Source: an uncultured Tateyamaria sp. (GTDB lineage Bacteria; Pseudomonadota; Alphaproteobacteria; Rhodobacterales; Rhodobacteraceae). Taken from it: a stretch of 64,000 bases of DNA. The position numbers and the translations under genes were made by a program. The notes under the pieces are model-generated. The model had not been told where the DNA came from. It saw nothing but the letters and a program-made list of their open reading frames with translations, and did not search any database. Shown one piece after another: positions 48,333 to 57,847 of this stretch. The stretch spans positions 112,829-176,828 of the forward strand of contig NZ_CANMEU010000009.1 in NCBI RefSeq assembly GCF_947497045.1, written 5' to 3'. Position 1 is the stretch's first letter. Each line of letters begins with the position of its first letter.

Positions 48333-51278
48333 GTGCTTCTGGTGGTCACGCTGTCGCTGTTTCCACTGTTATATCTGACACTTGAACTGCCCAAGCGGAT
48401 CATCAACGACGCCATCGGATCGGGCACCGCAACGATTGATTTTCTGGGGCGCGAAGTTACCCAGATCAACTACCTGCTGCTGTTATGTGGCGGGTTCCTG
48501 TTGGCCGTGCTGTGCCATGGGTTGATGAAAATGCGCATCAACACGATGAAGGGCGTGCTGGCCGAACGCCTGCTGCGCCGCTTTCGCTATACCCTGATTG
48601 CGCGCATCCTGCGCTTTCCCCAACCCTATTTCGAACGCACCAGTCAGGGCGAGCTGGTCAGCATGGTAACGGCCGAAAGCGAACCCATGGGCGGGTTGAT
48701 GGGGGATGCGGTCGCCCAACCTGTACTACAGGCCGGCCAGATGCTGACGATCCTCGGCTTTCTGTTTTTCCAGTCGGTCGCGTTTGGTCTTGCGGCGGTT
48801 GCGCTGATCCCCTTGCAGGCCTGGTTGATCCCCAAGCTGCAACGCCAGATCAATCTGCTGAACAAGAAACGGGTCGTGCAGGTCCGCGCCCTGGCAGCCG
48901 AGATTGGCGAGGGCGCGGCAGGCGCGGGCACATTGCGGGTCAACGGTGGCTGGCGTTACCGCATGGCGATGATCGGGGATCGGTTGGGGCAGCTGTTCGC
49001 GATCCGCTTCCAGATCTACCAGAAGAAATTCTTTATGAAGTTCATCAACAACTTCATCACCCAGCTTACGCCGTTTTTCTTCTTTTCCATCGGGGGCTAT
49101 CTGGTCATTCAGGGTCAGGTCACCATCGGCGCGCTTGTGGCCGCACTGGCCGCTTACAAGGACCTGTCGAGCCCGTGGAAAGAGTTGTTGGCCTATTACA
49201 ACCAGACCGCCGACATGTCGTTGCGGTGGGAAACGATCACCGAACGGTTTGCGCCAGAGGGCATGATTGACGAAGCCCTGTTTTATGGCCCCGCAGGCGA
49301 GGCCCCGCGCCTGACCGGCGAGATCGAGCTTGATCAGGTCACGGTGCGCGACGGCGACGGCAATGCGGTGCTCGAGGATATCTCGTTGACCCTGCCTGCC
49401 GGATCGGTTGTGGGCATCACCGCCCCCAATGACGAAGACCGCCGGGCGCTGGCCGAGGTGCTGACCCGCGAGACGCTGCCCACCAGCGGCTCTGTTACCC
49501 TGTCGGGCTTCAGCATCAAGGACCTGCATCAGACCACCATCGCGACGCGTATCGGCCACGCCAATTCACGTCCCGTGATGTTCAAGGGCAGCTACGGGCA
49601 GAACGTGTTGATGCCCCTGCGCATGGCCCCCACCGCACCGGGCGAGGAAACCGACTTTTTTCACGAAGCGGTCCGGGCCGGGAACAGCCACGACATGCTC
49701 AAGGCGCATTGGCTGAACCCCGAACTGGCGGGGGTGCCGGACCGCGACGCGCTCCGGGCGTGGTGGTATACGCTGATCGAGGGCACAGGCAGCGGCGAGG
49801 CGCTGACCCGGCGGACCATGGATCAGCATTACGACGTTGAAAAGCACCCCAAACTGACCGAGGCCCTGATCGCCCTGCGCCCCAAGATCGCGCAAGCCGT
49901 CGATGAGGCCGGGCTGTCGCGCTATGTCTATCGCTTTGATCCCGAAGGATATAACCCTGCCCTGCCCGTGGCCGAAAACCTGCTCTTTGCGACCCCGCGC
50001 GAACAGATCACGCCCGACATCATCGCCTCCAAACTCGAATTCCTGCGGGTGTTGCACGATCTGGAACTGGCAGGCGACCTTGAGATATTGGCCCGCAACA
50101 TCATCGAAATGCTGCGCCAGATTTTCGGGGCCAATGGCACCGATCACCCGCTGTTCCGCAAGGTCGGCCTTGAGGTGGATATCTATGAGGCAGCCCTTGA
50201 CCTGGTCACGCGCAAACCTGCGGGGTCCGACATCACCGACAATGACCTTGCCCTGCTGTTAAGCGTGCCGTCGGTGGTCACTGCCGAGCAGGTCGGCCCA
50301 TCCTTCCCGGACGAGGTGCGCACGCGCGTTCTCGACATGCGCCACCAGCATGCCGCGACCCTGGGCGCGCAGATGTCGGACCTGTTCGCACCCATCCGGC
50401 CTGACGCTTACGTCTTTGGGCTGACGGTCCTTGAGAACGCGCTTTATGGTAAAGTGTCGGACGGGGCGGGCACACGGGGGGAGGAATTGCGCCGCATCGT
50501 GGGGCACGTGCTGGCCGAAGAGGGGATCAGCCCCCAGGTGCTTGAACTGGTCTTTGACGTGCCAATCGCCCTTGGCGGGGCCAACCTGCCTGCACTGTTT
50601 GCCGAACCGCTTTCGATCAGCCGGGCCACGATCAAACGGCCCGATATACTCATTCTGGACAAGGTCATGGCAAGCTACGATCCCGACATCCAGACCGCAT
50701 TGTTCAAATCCCTGCGCACCTTGTTGCCCGAGGCGACGCTGATTTTCCTCAATGACGGGTTCGAGGACGAAGATGCGTTCGATCTGCATTTCGAAGTGCA
50801 GCAGGGCCGTCTTGTCGGGGCCGAAGGGGCGCGGGCCGAAGCCGACAGCGAGGTGGGCGCGGATCTGGCGCGCAAGGTCGACGCGCTCAGCCGGACACCG
50901 CTGTTTTCGGGGCTCAAACGCAAACAGATGCGGCTGCTTGCCTTTGGTGCGCGCTGGTACAAGGCCGCCCCCGGCGAATATGTGTTCCACAAGAACGACG
51001 ACCCGACCGATGGGGCCTATATGATCATCGAGGGCGAAGCAGATCTGCTGCTGCCGATGGACGGGGCCGATGACACCCTGATTGCGACAGTGGGTGCAGG
51101 GGCGTTGGTGGGTGAATTGGGCCTTATCCGAAGCGAACCACGCGCCCTTGATATGCGCGCCAAATCCGAACTGTCCTGCCTGCGCATCGGCGAAGAAGAA
51201 TTCATGGCCGTGGTCGAAAATGACGCTGCAACGGCCTTCCGCTTGCTGCAAGTGGTCGCCGGTTACGTGAAAACCTGA
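48333..51278 (+). CDS. ABC-exporter-like protein with decayed ATPase and C-terminal cNMP domain
   Basis: 981 residues as read from the GTG at 48333. Residues 1-310 form a six-helix exporter domain (for example FPQPYFERTSQGELVSMVTA). The NBD-like part starts near 335. Its Walker A slot reads GITAPNDEDRRALAE without the lysine-containing loop; the C-loop slot is GGANLPALFAEPLS, without LSGGQ; and Walker B is DILILDKVMASYD, with Lys where the catalytic Glu should be. An insertion of about 300 residues separates the two halves. Residues about 860-981 form a cyclic-nucleotide-type domain with ALVGELGLI. Codons upstream to about 48279 (IERSLFAFIWKYSKRDQ) also look coding, yet no normal start exists there. 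ATP-driven transport is unlikely; a regulatory or scaffold role is possible. Confidence 0.8.
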   Translation: MLLVVTLSLFPLLYLTLELPKRIINDAIGSGTATIDFLGREVTQINYLLLLCGGFLLAVLCHGLMKMRINTMKGVLAERLLRRFRYTLIARILRFPQPYFERTSQGELVSMVTAESEPMGGLMGDAVAQPVLQAGQMLTILGFLFFQSVAFGLAAVALIPLQAWLIPKLQRQINLLNKKRVVQVRALAAEIGEGAAGAGTLRVNGGWRYRMAMIGDRLGQLFAIRFQIYQKKFFMKFINNFITQLTPFFFFSIGGYLVIQGQVTIGALVAALAAYKDLSSPWKELLAYYNQTADMSLRWETITERFAPEGMIDEALFYGPAGEAPRLTGEIELDQVTVRDGDGNAVLEDISLTLPAGSVVGITAPNDEDRRALAEVLTRETLPTSGSVTLSGFSIKDLHQTTIATRIGHANSRPVMFKGSYGQNVLMPLRMAPTAPGEETDFFHEAVRAGNSHDMLKAHWLNPELAGVPDRDALRAWWYTLIEGTGSGEALTRRTMDQHYDVEKHPKLTEALIALRPKIAQAVDEAGLSRYVYRFDPEGYNPALPVAENLLFATPREQITPDIIASKLEFLRVLHDLELAGDLEILARNIIEMLRQIFGANGTDHPLFRKVGLEVDIYEAALDLVTRKPAGSDITDNDLALLLSVPSVVTAEQVGPSFPDEVRTRVLDMRHQHAATLGAQMSDLFAPIRPDAYVFGLTVLENALYGKVSDGAGTRGEELRRIVGHVLAEEGISPQVLELVFDVPIALGGANLPALFAEPLSISRATIKRPDILILDKVMASYDPDIQTALFKSLRTLLPEATLIFLNDGFEDEDAFDLHFEVQQGRLVGAEGARAEADSEVGADLARKVDALSRTPLFSGLKRKQMRLLAFGARWYKAAPGEYVFHKNDDPTDGAYMIIEGEADLLLPMDGADDTLIATVGAGALVGELGLIRSEPRALDMRAKSELSCLRIGEEEFMAVVENDAATAFRLLQVVAGYVKT

Positions 51279-51303
51279 CCAAAATCCGCCGAGCACCATC
51301 AGT

Positions 51304-51312
51304 TTATCCACA
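51304..51312 (+). promoter_or_regulatory. Single DnaA-box-like site
   Basis: TTATCCACA is a perfect consensus DnaA box in the gap before tamA. One isolated box is not an origin; chance or a regulatory site is more likely. Confidence 0.35.
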
Positions 51313-51397
51313 AGATGTACTTATGCACTGGAACCTGACCACAGCTTTTGGCATTCCTTTATGAACCCGTGCGCTGCGCACGGCGGAGTTGTGCCAG

Positions 51398-53188
51398 ATG
51401 TTTCGAATATATTGCCGGGTTTTGGCGACGGGGATTGCCGTGTTGACCGTGTCGGGGGCGGCCTATGCCTTTGACGTCACCGTGTCCGCGCCCGAAACGC
51501 TGGTCGAAGACATTCGCGCCGCCTCGCTGACAGCCACGCTTGCCGACACCGAAGACCACGAGGCCCCCCGCCCCATCGACATCATCAGTGCGGCACAGGC
51601 CGATTACGGACGGATCATCGCGCTGCTTTATGATCAGGGTTATTTCGGGCCAACGATCAATATTCTGGTGGATGGGCGCGAGGCCGCCTCGCTGACCCCT
51701 CTTGGCGCGCCGCAGGCTGTGCGCACGGTGACGCTGCGCATTGACCCGGGATCGGTGTTCACTTTCGGCACCCTCGCCATCACACCCAAGGCCAGTCAAA
51801 GCGAACCCACCCCCGGCTTTGCACCGGGCGAAACCGCACGGGTGTCGGTACTGCGTCAGGCCACGGCTGCCGAGATAGAAGGCTGGCGTCAGGGCGGCCA
51901 TGCCAAGGCGGGGGTCGCAGATCAGCAGATCACCGCCCGCCATCCCGACAAGACCCTGAACGCAACCGTCACGCTTGATCCTGGCCCACGCCTGCGTCTG
52001 GGCAGGCTGACGATCACGGGCGACAGTGCGGTGCGCGAAAAACGCATCCGCGAGATCGCAGGCTGGCCAAGTGGCGAAGTGTTCGACCCCGACACAATCG
52101 ACAAGGTGCAAAGACGGCTGCGCCGCACCGGAACCTTTGCAAGCGGCACCCTGACCGAAGCCGAAACACCCAACGCCGACGGCACATTGGATGTGACGGC
52201 CCTCGTCACCGATCAGCCGCCTCGCCGCTACAGCTTCGGGGCCGAGTTCGGCACGCTGGACGGTCTGGCGCTGAGCGCGCTGTGGCTGCACCGCAATATC
52301 TTTGGCGGCGCTGAACGGCTCCAGATCGAAGGGTCGGTCAAGGGCCTTGGCGGCGACACGGGCGGCATTGACTATCGCCTGAGCGCCCGCCTGTCCCGAC
52401 CTGCGACCTTCCGCACCGATCTTGAAGCATTTGTGCTGGCCGAGGCCGAACAACGCGACGACCAAAACCTGTTTTCGCAATCTGTCACGCTGGAAGTCGG
52501 CGGAGTCTATTTCGCCCGCGAGGACCGCGAATACAGCTACAGCGCCCGCCTGCGCCGCTCCAAAACCCGCGATGATCTGGGCGAGCGGGACTATACCATC
52601 CTCGCCTTTCCCTACGTGGCCACCTTTGATCGGCGAAACGACAAGCTGAACGCGACCAGCGGCTATTATGCGCAAGCGACCGTCGCCCCCTTCTTTGCCA
52701 TTGACGGGACGGACAACGGGATCGTGTCGACCCTTGATCTGCGCACCTACCGTCAGTTCGGCGAACGGGTCACGCTGGCCCTGCGCGGGCAGTTGGGGTC
52801 AATGTTTGGCCCCTCGATCACCAATGCGCCTGCGGACCTGCTGTTCTTTTCCGGGGGCAGCGGCACGGTGCGCGGGCAGGATTTCCAATCTCTTGGGGTT
52901 GATCTGGGCAATGATGTGAAAATCGGTGGACGTTCGTTTTTGGGGCTTTCCAGCGAATTGCGGGTCAAGACGGGTGAGAACCTGTCGGTCGTCGGCTTTA
53001 TCGACGCAGGCTATATCGGCGAAGAGACGTTTATTGACGGCTCCGGCGAATGGCACAGCGGCGTGGGCCTTGGGGTGCGCTATGACACGACCATCGGGCC
53101 GATCCGCTTTGATGTGGCGGTGCCTGCATCGGGGCCGGACGACGGTTCGGGGCTGGAAATTTATATCGGTATTGGGCAGGCGTTCTGA
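51398..53188 (+). CDS. tamA: TamA-like outer-membrane assembly factor
   Basis: 596 residues. Residues 1-26 are a signal peptide ending AYA-F. POTRA-like segments follow, with VDGREAASLTP and ITGDSAVREKRIREIAGW. The C-terminal 16-strand beta-barrel region shows FSGGSGTVRGQDFQSLGVDL and ends IGIGQAF with a terminal phenylalanine. TamA works with TamB to insert or transport proteins and lipids at the outer membrane. The ATG at 51398 with GGAG upstream is used. The stop shares one base with the tamB start. Confidence 0.93.
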   Translation: MFRIYCRVLATGIAVLTVSGAAYAFDVTVSAPETLVEDIRAASLTATLADTEDHEAPRPIDIISAAQADYGRIIALLYDQGYFGPTINILVDGREAASLTPLGAPQAVRTVTLRIDPGSVFTFGTLAITPKASQSEPTPGFAPGETARVSVLRQATAAEIEGWRQGGHAKAGVADQQITARHPDKTLNATVTLDPGPRLRLGRLTITGDSAVREKRIREIAGWPSGEVFDPDTIDKVQRRLRRTGTFASGTLTEAETPNADGTLDVTALVTDQPPRRYSFGAEFGTLDGLALSALWLHRNIFGGAERLQIEGSVKGLGGDTGGIDYRLSARLSRPATFRTDLEAFVLAEAEQRDDQNLFSQSVTLEVGGVYFAREDREYSYSARLRRSKTRDDLGERDYTILAFPYVATFDRRNDKLNATSGYYAQATVAPFFAIDGTDNGIVSTLDLRTYRQFGERVTLALRGQLGSMFGPSITNAPADLLFFSGGSGTVRGQDFQSLGVDLGNDVKIGGRSFLGLSSELRVKTGENLSVVGFIDAGYIGEETFIDGSGEWHSGVGLGVRYDTTIGPIRFDVAVPASGPDDGSGLEIYIGIGQAF

Positions 53189-56100
53189 TGCGGTTTGTAC
53201 TCGCGATACTCTGCCTGATCTGGCCCCTTGCCCTCGCAGCGCAGGACGGCGATGACGACGACCGGGGCTATCTGATCGGCCTTTTGGAAAACAGCCTTGG
53301 CGGCGAAGGGCGCACCGTGCGCATCAATGGCTTTGCCGGTGCGTTGTCCAGCAGGGCAACAATTGAACGGATCACCGTGGCGGACACCGAAGGTGTGTGG
53401 CTGACCCTCGAAGATGTCGCGATCCAGTGGAGCCGCCGCGCCCTTCTGCGCGGGGCCATCGAGATCGAAGAGTTACAGGCCGCGCTGATCGACCTGCCCC
53501 GCCTGCCCATCCCGGTGCCAAGCGAAGCGCCCGCGCCTGAAGCCGCACCTTTTGCCCTGCCCGAACTGCCCGCCTCGCTGAATATCGGGCAGATGCAGAT
53601 CGCCCGTGTGTCGCTTGGCAAACCCGTCTTGGGCGAAGCAGCGGCGCTGTCACTCAGCGGGGCCGCCTCGCTGGCGGGGGGTGAGGGGGATGTGCGCCTT
53701 CTGGCACAGCGCATTGACGGCCCCGAGGCGCGCTTTGAAGTGCTGGCGGCTTACGCCAACGACACCCGCGCGCTGACCCTCGATATTGACCTGAGCGAAG
53801 CGGAAGACGGGCTGATTTCCGGTCTGCTCGGTCTGCCCGGTCGCCCGAGTGTGGCGCTGTCCGTCCAAGGGGATGGCCCGCTCAGTGATTTTGCGGCCTC
53901 TCTTGATCTGCGCACCGATGACGCCCCCCGTCTGGCCGGCACCGTGCAGTTGCAAAGCGAAGTTGACGGCCCCCTGGCCTTCGAGGCGGATTTGAATGGC
54001 GATGTGACCGCCCTGTTCCTGACGGAATATGCGGCCTTTTTCGGGCCCGATATCCAGTTGAACGCACAAGGCGCGCAAGCCAGCGACGGGGCCTTTTCGC
54101 TTGAGACGTTCACGCTTGACACCCGTGCGCTGCGTCTGACTGGGCAGGCCGCGCTGAACAGCGATGGCTGGCCCACACTGCTGGATATAGAGGGCGAGAT
54201 TGCAATCCCCGATGGCGCGCCCGTGCTGTTGCCCCTTGGTACCGCGGGCGAAACGCTGGTCGATCGCGCCACGCTCAGCGTCCAATATGACGCCGATGAC
54301 GGGGAGGCGCTGGCGGGTCGCGTGGTGGTGGCGGGCCTGAACCGACCCGAGGTGCAGGCCGACATCACAACCCTTGTGCTCGACGGCACCCTGAGCGGGG
54401 ACGTCAACACCATCGGGCGGGTCGAGACGCGGATCAACCTTGAGACCAACGGGATTGCGTTAACTGATCCGGCCCTGTCGCGCGCTGTGGGCACCGCCGT
54501 CAATGGCGACCTCAACGTTACCTATATCGAAGGAGAGCCGTTGGAGTTGTCCAATCTCGCCCTCACAGGTGCGGCCTGGACACTTGGCGGGCAGGCACAG
54601 ATCAACAGTCTCTCCGATGGGTTCGAGACGACCTTTGACACCAGTCTTCAAAGCAGCGATTTCTCGGCCTTTGCCGATCTTGCGGGCCTCGCGCTGGAAG
54701 GGGCCGGGGGGGTCGAACTGGCCGGTTCCGCCTCGCTTGGCGGCTTGTTCGACATCACCATCACAGGCGAGACGCGCGATCTGCGCGTTGGTATCGCACA
54801 GGCAGACGCGCTGCTGGACGGGACGACGGCCCTTGATGTGGCGGCGCGCCGGGACACAACGGGCACCTATCTTGAGCGATTGCGACTGGAAAACCCTGCA
54901 TTGTCCGCAGATGCCGAGGCCACCTTGCAAAGCGGGGCCTCGACCGCCCGTTTCGATCTGCGGCTGGATGATGCGAGCCGGGTGACGACAGCCGTGTCCG
55001 GCCAGCTCGCCATCAACGGCACGGCTGAACAAACAGGCGAGACATGGGACATCCTTGGCACGCTCAGCGGACCGCTGGATGCCACGGCAAATGTCGATGC
55101 CAGCGTTGCACCGACCCGCATCGCCATTGTCGCAAACGCCGCAATCCCCGACATCGCACCGCTGGTGCCGCAACTGCCGGGGGCGGCCAATCTGGATATG
55201 CGCGCCGAACAGGTCAACGGGGTCTGGACTTTTGACACCGACCTGCGCGGCCCCTTGTCGAGCACGGCCAATGTCGCAGGCACCTATAAGGCCGAAGCGC
55301 TTAGCGCGACCTATACCGCTGCAGTGCCCAATATCGCACCCCTCGCCCCCGGCATCACCGGGCCCGTGGGTCTGGACGGGAACGTGCAGCAAGTCACCAA
55401 TGGCTGGCAATTCAACACCGCCCTCACCGGTCCCTACAGCAGTTCGGGCACCGTGTCGGGCGCGTTCATGGATGCGCGGCTGACCTCGGCCTTCTCGGTT
55501 GCGCTGCCCAACATCGCCCCGCTTGCGCCGGGTGTCTCGGGGCCGGTGTCGCTCACGGGTGATCTGCGCCAGACCGACACGGGCTGGGCGGTCGATACGG
55601 ACGTAACCGGCCCCTATTCCAGCACCGGCGACATCAGCGCGGCCCTCACGGACGGTGCCGCATCCGCGCGCTACGCGCTGCGTCTGCCCAATGTGGCTGC
55701 ACTTGTGCCACGCCTGAACGGTGCGGTCGCGGTGACGGGCACCGCCCAACAGGTCGCGCGCGGCTTTGATATCGACGCGACACTGGATGGACCATCAGGC
55801 ACGACCGCGCGGGTCGGGGGCCTGGTTGCCAATGACGGGCGGCTGGAACTGGACGCCACCGGGCAGGCTCAGCTTGGGCTTGCCAATCCGTTCCTTGCGC
55901 CGCGCAATATCGCGGGCGTCGCCAATTTCGATCTGACCGTGGATGGCCCACCCGCCCTATCATCAGTCAGCGGCCAGATCACCACCCAAGGCACACGACT
56001 GGCGGCCCCTACGCTGCCGCTGTCCTTTGACAATATCTCGGGGTCTGTCGGCCTCGCCGCAGGGCGCGCCACACTGGACATAGACGCAGGTGTCAGCGAA

Positions 56101-57132
56101 GGCGGTGCGATTGCGATCAGCGGGCCGATCACGCTGAGTGGGCAATATCCGGCGCAAATCGATGTGGCACTAAACGATGTCGTCGTATCAGACCCGACGC
56201 TCTATACCAGCCGTGTCAACGGTGCAATCGGCGTGAACGGCGCGTTGCTGGGCGGAGCCCGGATTGCCGGGACGATCAACGTCGGCGAGACGAATGTGCA
56301 GGTGCCCTCCAGCGGGATCTCGACCTTTGGGGCAATCCCCCCGATTGACCATATCGGGGCGACACGCCCGGTAATGGCCACACGCAATCGCGCAGGTCTG
56401 GCGCAGGATGACAGCGCGTCCGAAGGCGGCGGGCCAGCCTATCCCCTTGATATCACGATCAACGCACCCTCGCAGATTTTCATCAGGGGCCGGGGTCTGG
56501 ACGCGGAAGTCGGGGGCAGTCTGCGGCTGACGGGCACCACCGCCGACACCATTTCATTTGGGCAATTCGACCTGATCCGGGGGCGGCTCAACATCCTCGC
56601 CAAACGGTTCGAACTGGACGAAGGGCAAGTGCAGCTTGCCGGTCGCTTTGCGCCATTCCTGCGGTTCGTGGCAGCGACCAACACCGCAACCGGGACCGCC
56701 CGGATCATCATTGAAGGGCCTGCCGACGACCCGGCCGTCACATTCGAATCCACGCCCGAGGCCCCACAGGATCAGGTCCTCGCCCAGATTTTCTTCGGAC
56801 GCGACGTCTCGCAACTTTCCGCCTTTCAGGCACTGCAACTGGCCAATGCGGTGGCGAACCTTGCCGGGCGCGGGGGCGCGGGGGTCGTGTCGGGCCTGCG
56901 CGGATCCTTTGATCTGGATGACCTTGATGTCACTTCGGATGCAGAAGGGAACACCGCTGTGCGCGCAGGCAAATACATCTCTGAAAACGTCTATACCGAC
57001 GTGACGGTTGGCGGGGCCGAAGGGCCAGAAGTGTCGTTGAATATCGACCTCACCCCCAACATCACCGTGCGCGGCAGCGTCGGTGCGGATGCCAATACCG
57101 GCGTCGGCATTTTCATCGAAAAAGACTACTAG
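53188..57132 (+). CDS. tamB: TamB translocation/assembly module protein
   Basis: 1314 residues. The N-terminal LAILCLIWPLALAAQD is a signal or anchor. A long beta-rich periplasmic body leads to the DUF490 (TamB) C-terminal domain, about 1060-1314, with SQIFIRGRGLDAEVGGSLRL, VLAQIFFGRDVSQLSAFQAL and an end FIEKDY. Residues about 654-893 contain four tandem 60-residue repeats beginning PNIAPL. It is translated with tamA (TGATG overlap) and its stop lies ten bases from the convergent TetR gene. Confidence 0.94.
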   Translation: MRFVLAILCLIWPLALAAQDGDDDDRGYLIGLLENSLGGEGRTVRINGFAGALSSRATIERITVADTEGVWLTLEDVAIQWSRRALLRGAIEIEELQAALIDLPRLPIPVPSEAPAPEAAPFALPELPASLNIGQMQIARVSLGKPVLGEAAALSLSGAASLAGGEGDVRLLAQRIDGPEARFEVLAAYANDTRALTLDIDLSEAEDGLISGLLGLPGRPSVALSVQGDGPLSDFAASLDLRTDDAPRLAGTVQLQSEVDGPLAFEADLNGDVTALFLTEYAAFFGPDIQLNAQGAQASDGAFSLETFTLDTRALRLTGQAALNSDGWPTLLDIEGEIAIPDGAPVLLPLGTAGETLVDRATLSVQYDADDGEALAGRVVVAGLNRPEVQADITTLVLDGTLSGDVNTIGRVETRINLETNGIALTDPALSRAVGTAVNGDLNVTYIEGEPLELSNLALTGAAWTLGGQAQINSLSDGFETTFDTSLQSSDFSAFADLAGLALEGAGGVELAGSASLGGLFDITITGETRDLRVGIAQADALLDGTTALDVAARRDTTGTYLERLRLENPALSADAEATLQSGASTARFDLRLDDASRVTTAVSGQLAINGTAEQTGETWDILGTLSGPLDATANVDASVAPTRIAIVANAAIPDIAPLVPQLPGAANLDMRAEQVNGVWTFDTDLRGPLSSTANVAGTYKAEALSATYTAAVPNIAPLAPGITGPVGLDGNVQQVTNGWQFNTALTGPYSSSGTVSGAFMDARLTSAFSVALPNIAPLAPGVSGPVSLTGDLRQTDTGWAVDTDVTGPYSSTGDISAALTDGAASARYALRLPNVAALVPRLNGAVAVTGTAQQVARGFDIDATLDGPSGTTARVGGLVANDGRLELDATGQAQLGLANPFLAPRNIAGVANFDLTVDGPPALSSVSGQITTQGTRLAAPTLPLSFDNISGSVGLAAGRATLDIDAGVSEGGAIAISGPITLSGQYPAQIDVALNDVVVSDPTLYTSRVNGAIGVNGALLGGARIAGTINVGETNVQVPSSGISTFGAIPPIDHIGATRPVMATRNRAGLAQDDSASEGGGPAYPLDITINAPSQIFIRGRGLDAEVGGSLRLTGTTADTISFGQFDLIRGRLNILAKRFELDEGQVQLAGRFAPFLRFVAATNTATGTARIIIEGPADDPAVTFESTPEAPQDQVLAQIFFGRDVSQLSAFQALQLANAVANLAGRGGAGVVSGLRGSFDLDDLDVTSDAEGNTAVRAGKYISENVYTDVTVGGAEGPEVSLNIDLTPNITVRGSVGADANTGVGIFIEKDY
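54967..55866 (+). repeat. Tandem 180-bp repeats inside tamB
   Basis: In-frame units of 60 codons begin at 55147, 55327, 55507 and 55687, each opening with PDIAPL or PNIAPL and containing GPxSSTxxVSG-like text. A fifth, more diverged unit appears to precede them from about 54967. They keep exact register, with no indels. Confidence 0.85.
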
Positions 57133-57142
57133 GCGGCAGCTT

Positions 57143-57751
57143 TCAGGCCATCACGCGCGCCGCGATATCGGCCATCAGCGCGTGTTCGACGGCCCCCGAG
57201 ATCTCGTTATCGTGTACCCCGTCGATCTCCAGAAATGCGTGGCCATGCACGAACATGTGCAGCATGTAGGCGCGTCGCCCGATTTCCTCTTCGTCGGTGC
57301 CTTCGGGCATGACGCGCCGCACCTCGCGCTTGACCACATCCTCGCAGGCCATGCCAAGGGCGTGCAGTTCAGGGTCATCATCGCGCCCTTCGGTCAGTCC
57401 AAAGATCAAACGAAATACCCCCGGTTCGGTGCGCGCGAATTTGGCGTAGCATATGCCAAGCGCGGTGATCGGTGCCAACGGCTCACCCGTGGCCGATCTG
57501 GCCGCATCATCCATCTGCTGCCGCATTCGCTTGATTCCAAGCACTGCGACGGCGCGCACGATCTCGCGGCGATCCTCAAAGTGCTTGTAGGGGGCCGCTG
57601 AACTGACCCCGGCCCGGCGCGCGGCTTCGGAAATCGAAAAACCGTCCGCGCCCTTCTCTTCGACCAAAAGGCGCACGGTTTCAACAAGATGGGCGCGCAG
57701 ATCACCATGGTGATACGCCGCCTTCTGGGTCTGTTTCGTGCTCTGCTGCAA
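57143..57751 (-). CDS. TetR/AcrR-family repressor
   Basis: 202 residues. The helix-turn-helix is at about 30-55 (ADGFSISEAARRAGVSSAAP then YKHFEDRREI). The C-terminal ligand domain is of the TetR_C_33 type (YAKFARTEPGVFRLIFG). The only start is a TTG at 57751 with AGGA upstream; no Met occurs in the first 75 residues. It diverges from an RND adaptor and permease and most likely represses them. Confidence 0.9.
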   Translation of the reverse strand: MQQSTKQTQKAAYHHGDLRAHLVETVRLLVEEKGADGFSISEAARRAGVSSAAPYKHFEDRREIVRAVAVLGIKRMRQQMDDAARSATGEPLAPITALGICYAKFARTEPGVFRLIFGLTEGRDDDPELHALGMACEDVVKREVRRVMPEGTDEEEIGRRAYMLHMFVHGHAFLEIDGVHDNEISGAVEHALMADIAARVMA

Positions 57752-57847
57752 CTTTTTTCGTCCTGCCGCCTTGCCAAAGTAAGTGGCTATTACATATGTC
57801 TATCCATAAGAGTAAGTGCTACTCACTTCATGTCAAGGAGCCGCACC
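57752..57847. promoter_or_regulatory. TetR-RND divergent operator region
   Basis: AGTAAGTG occurs at 57778 and again at 57811, 33 bases apart. The second copy sits in AAGTG-N5-CACTT, an inverted repeat. ACATATGT at 57792-57799 is another small palindrome. The region is a likely TetR operator. Confidence 0.5.

Noticed and set aside
51304..51312. Chromosomal replication origin
   Set aside because: Only one DnaA box was noticed, with no AT-rich region and no dnaA, parA or gyrB neighbours.
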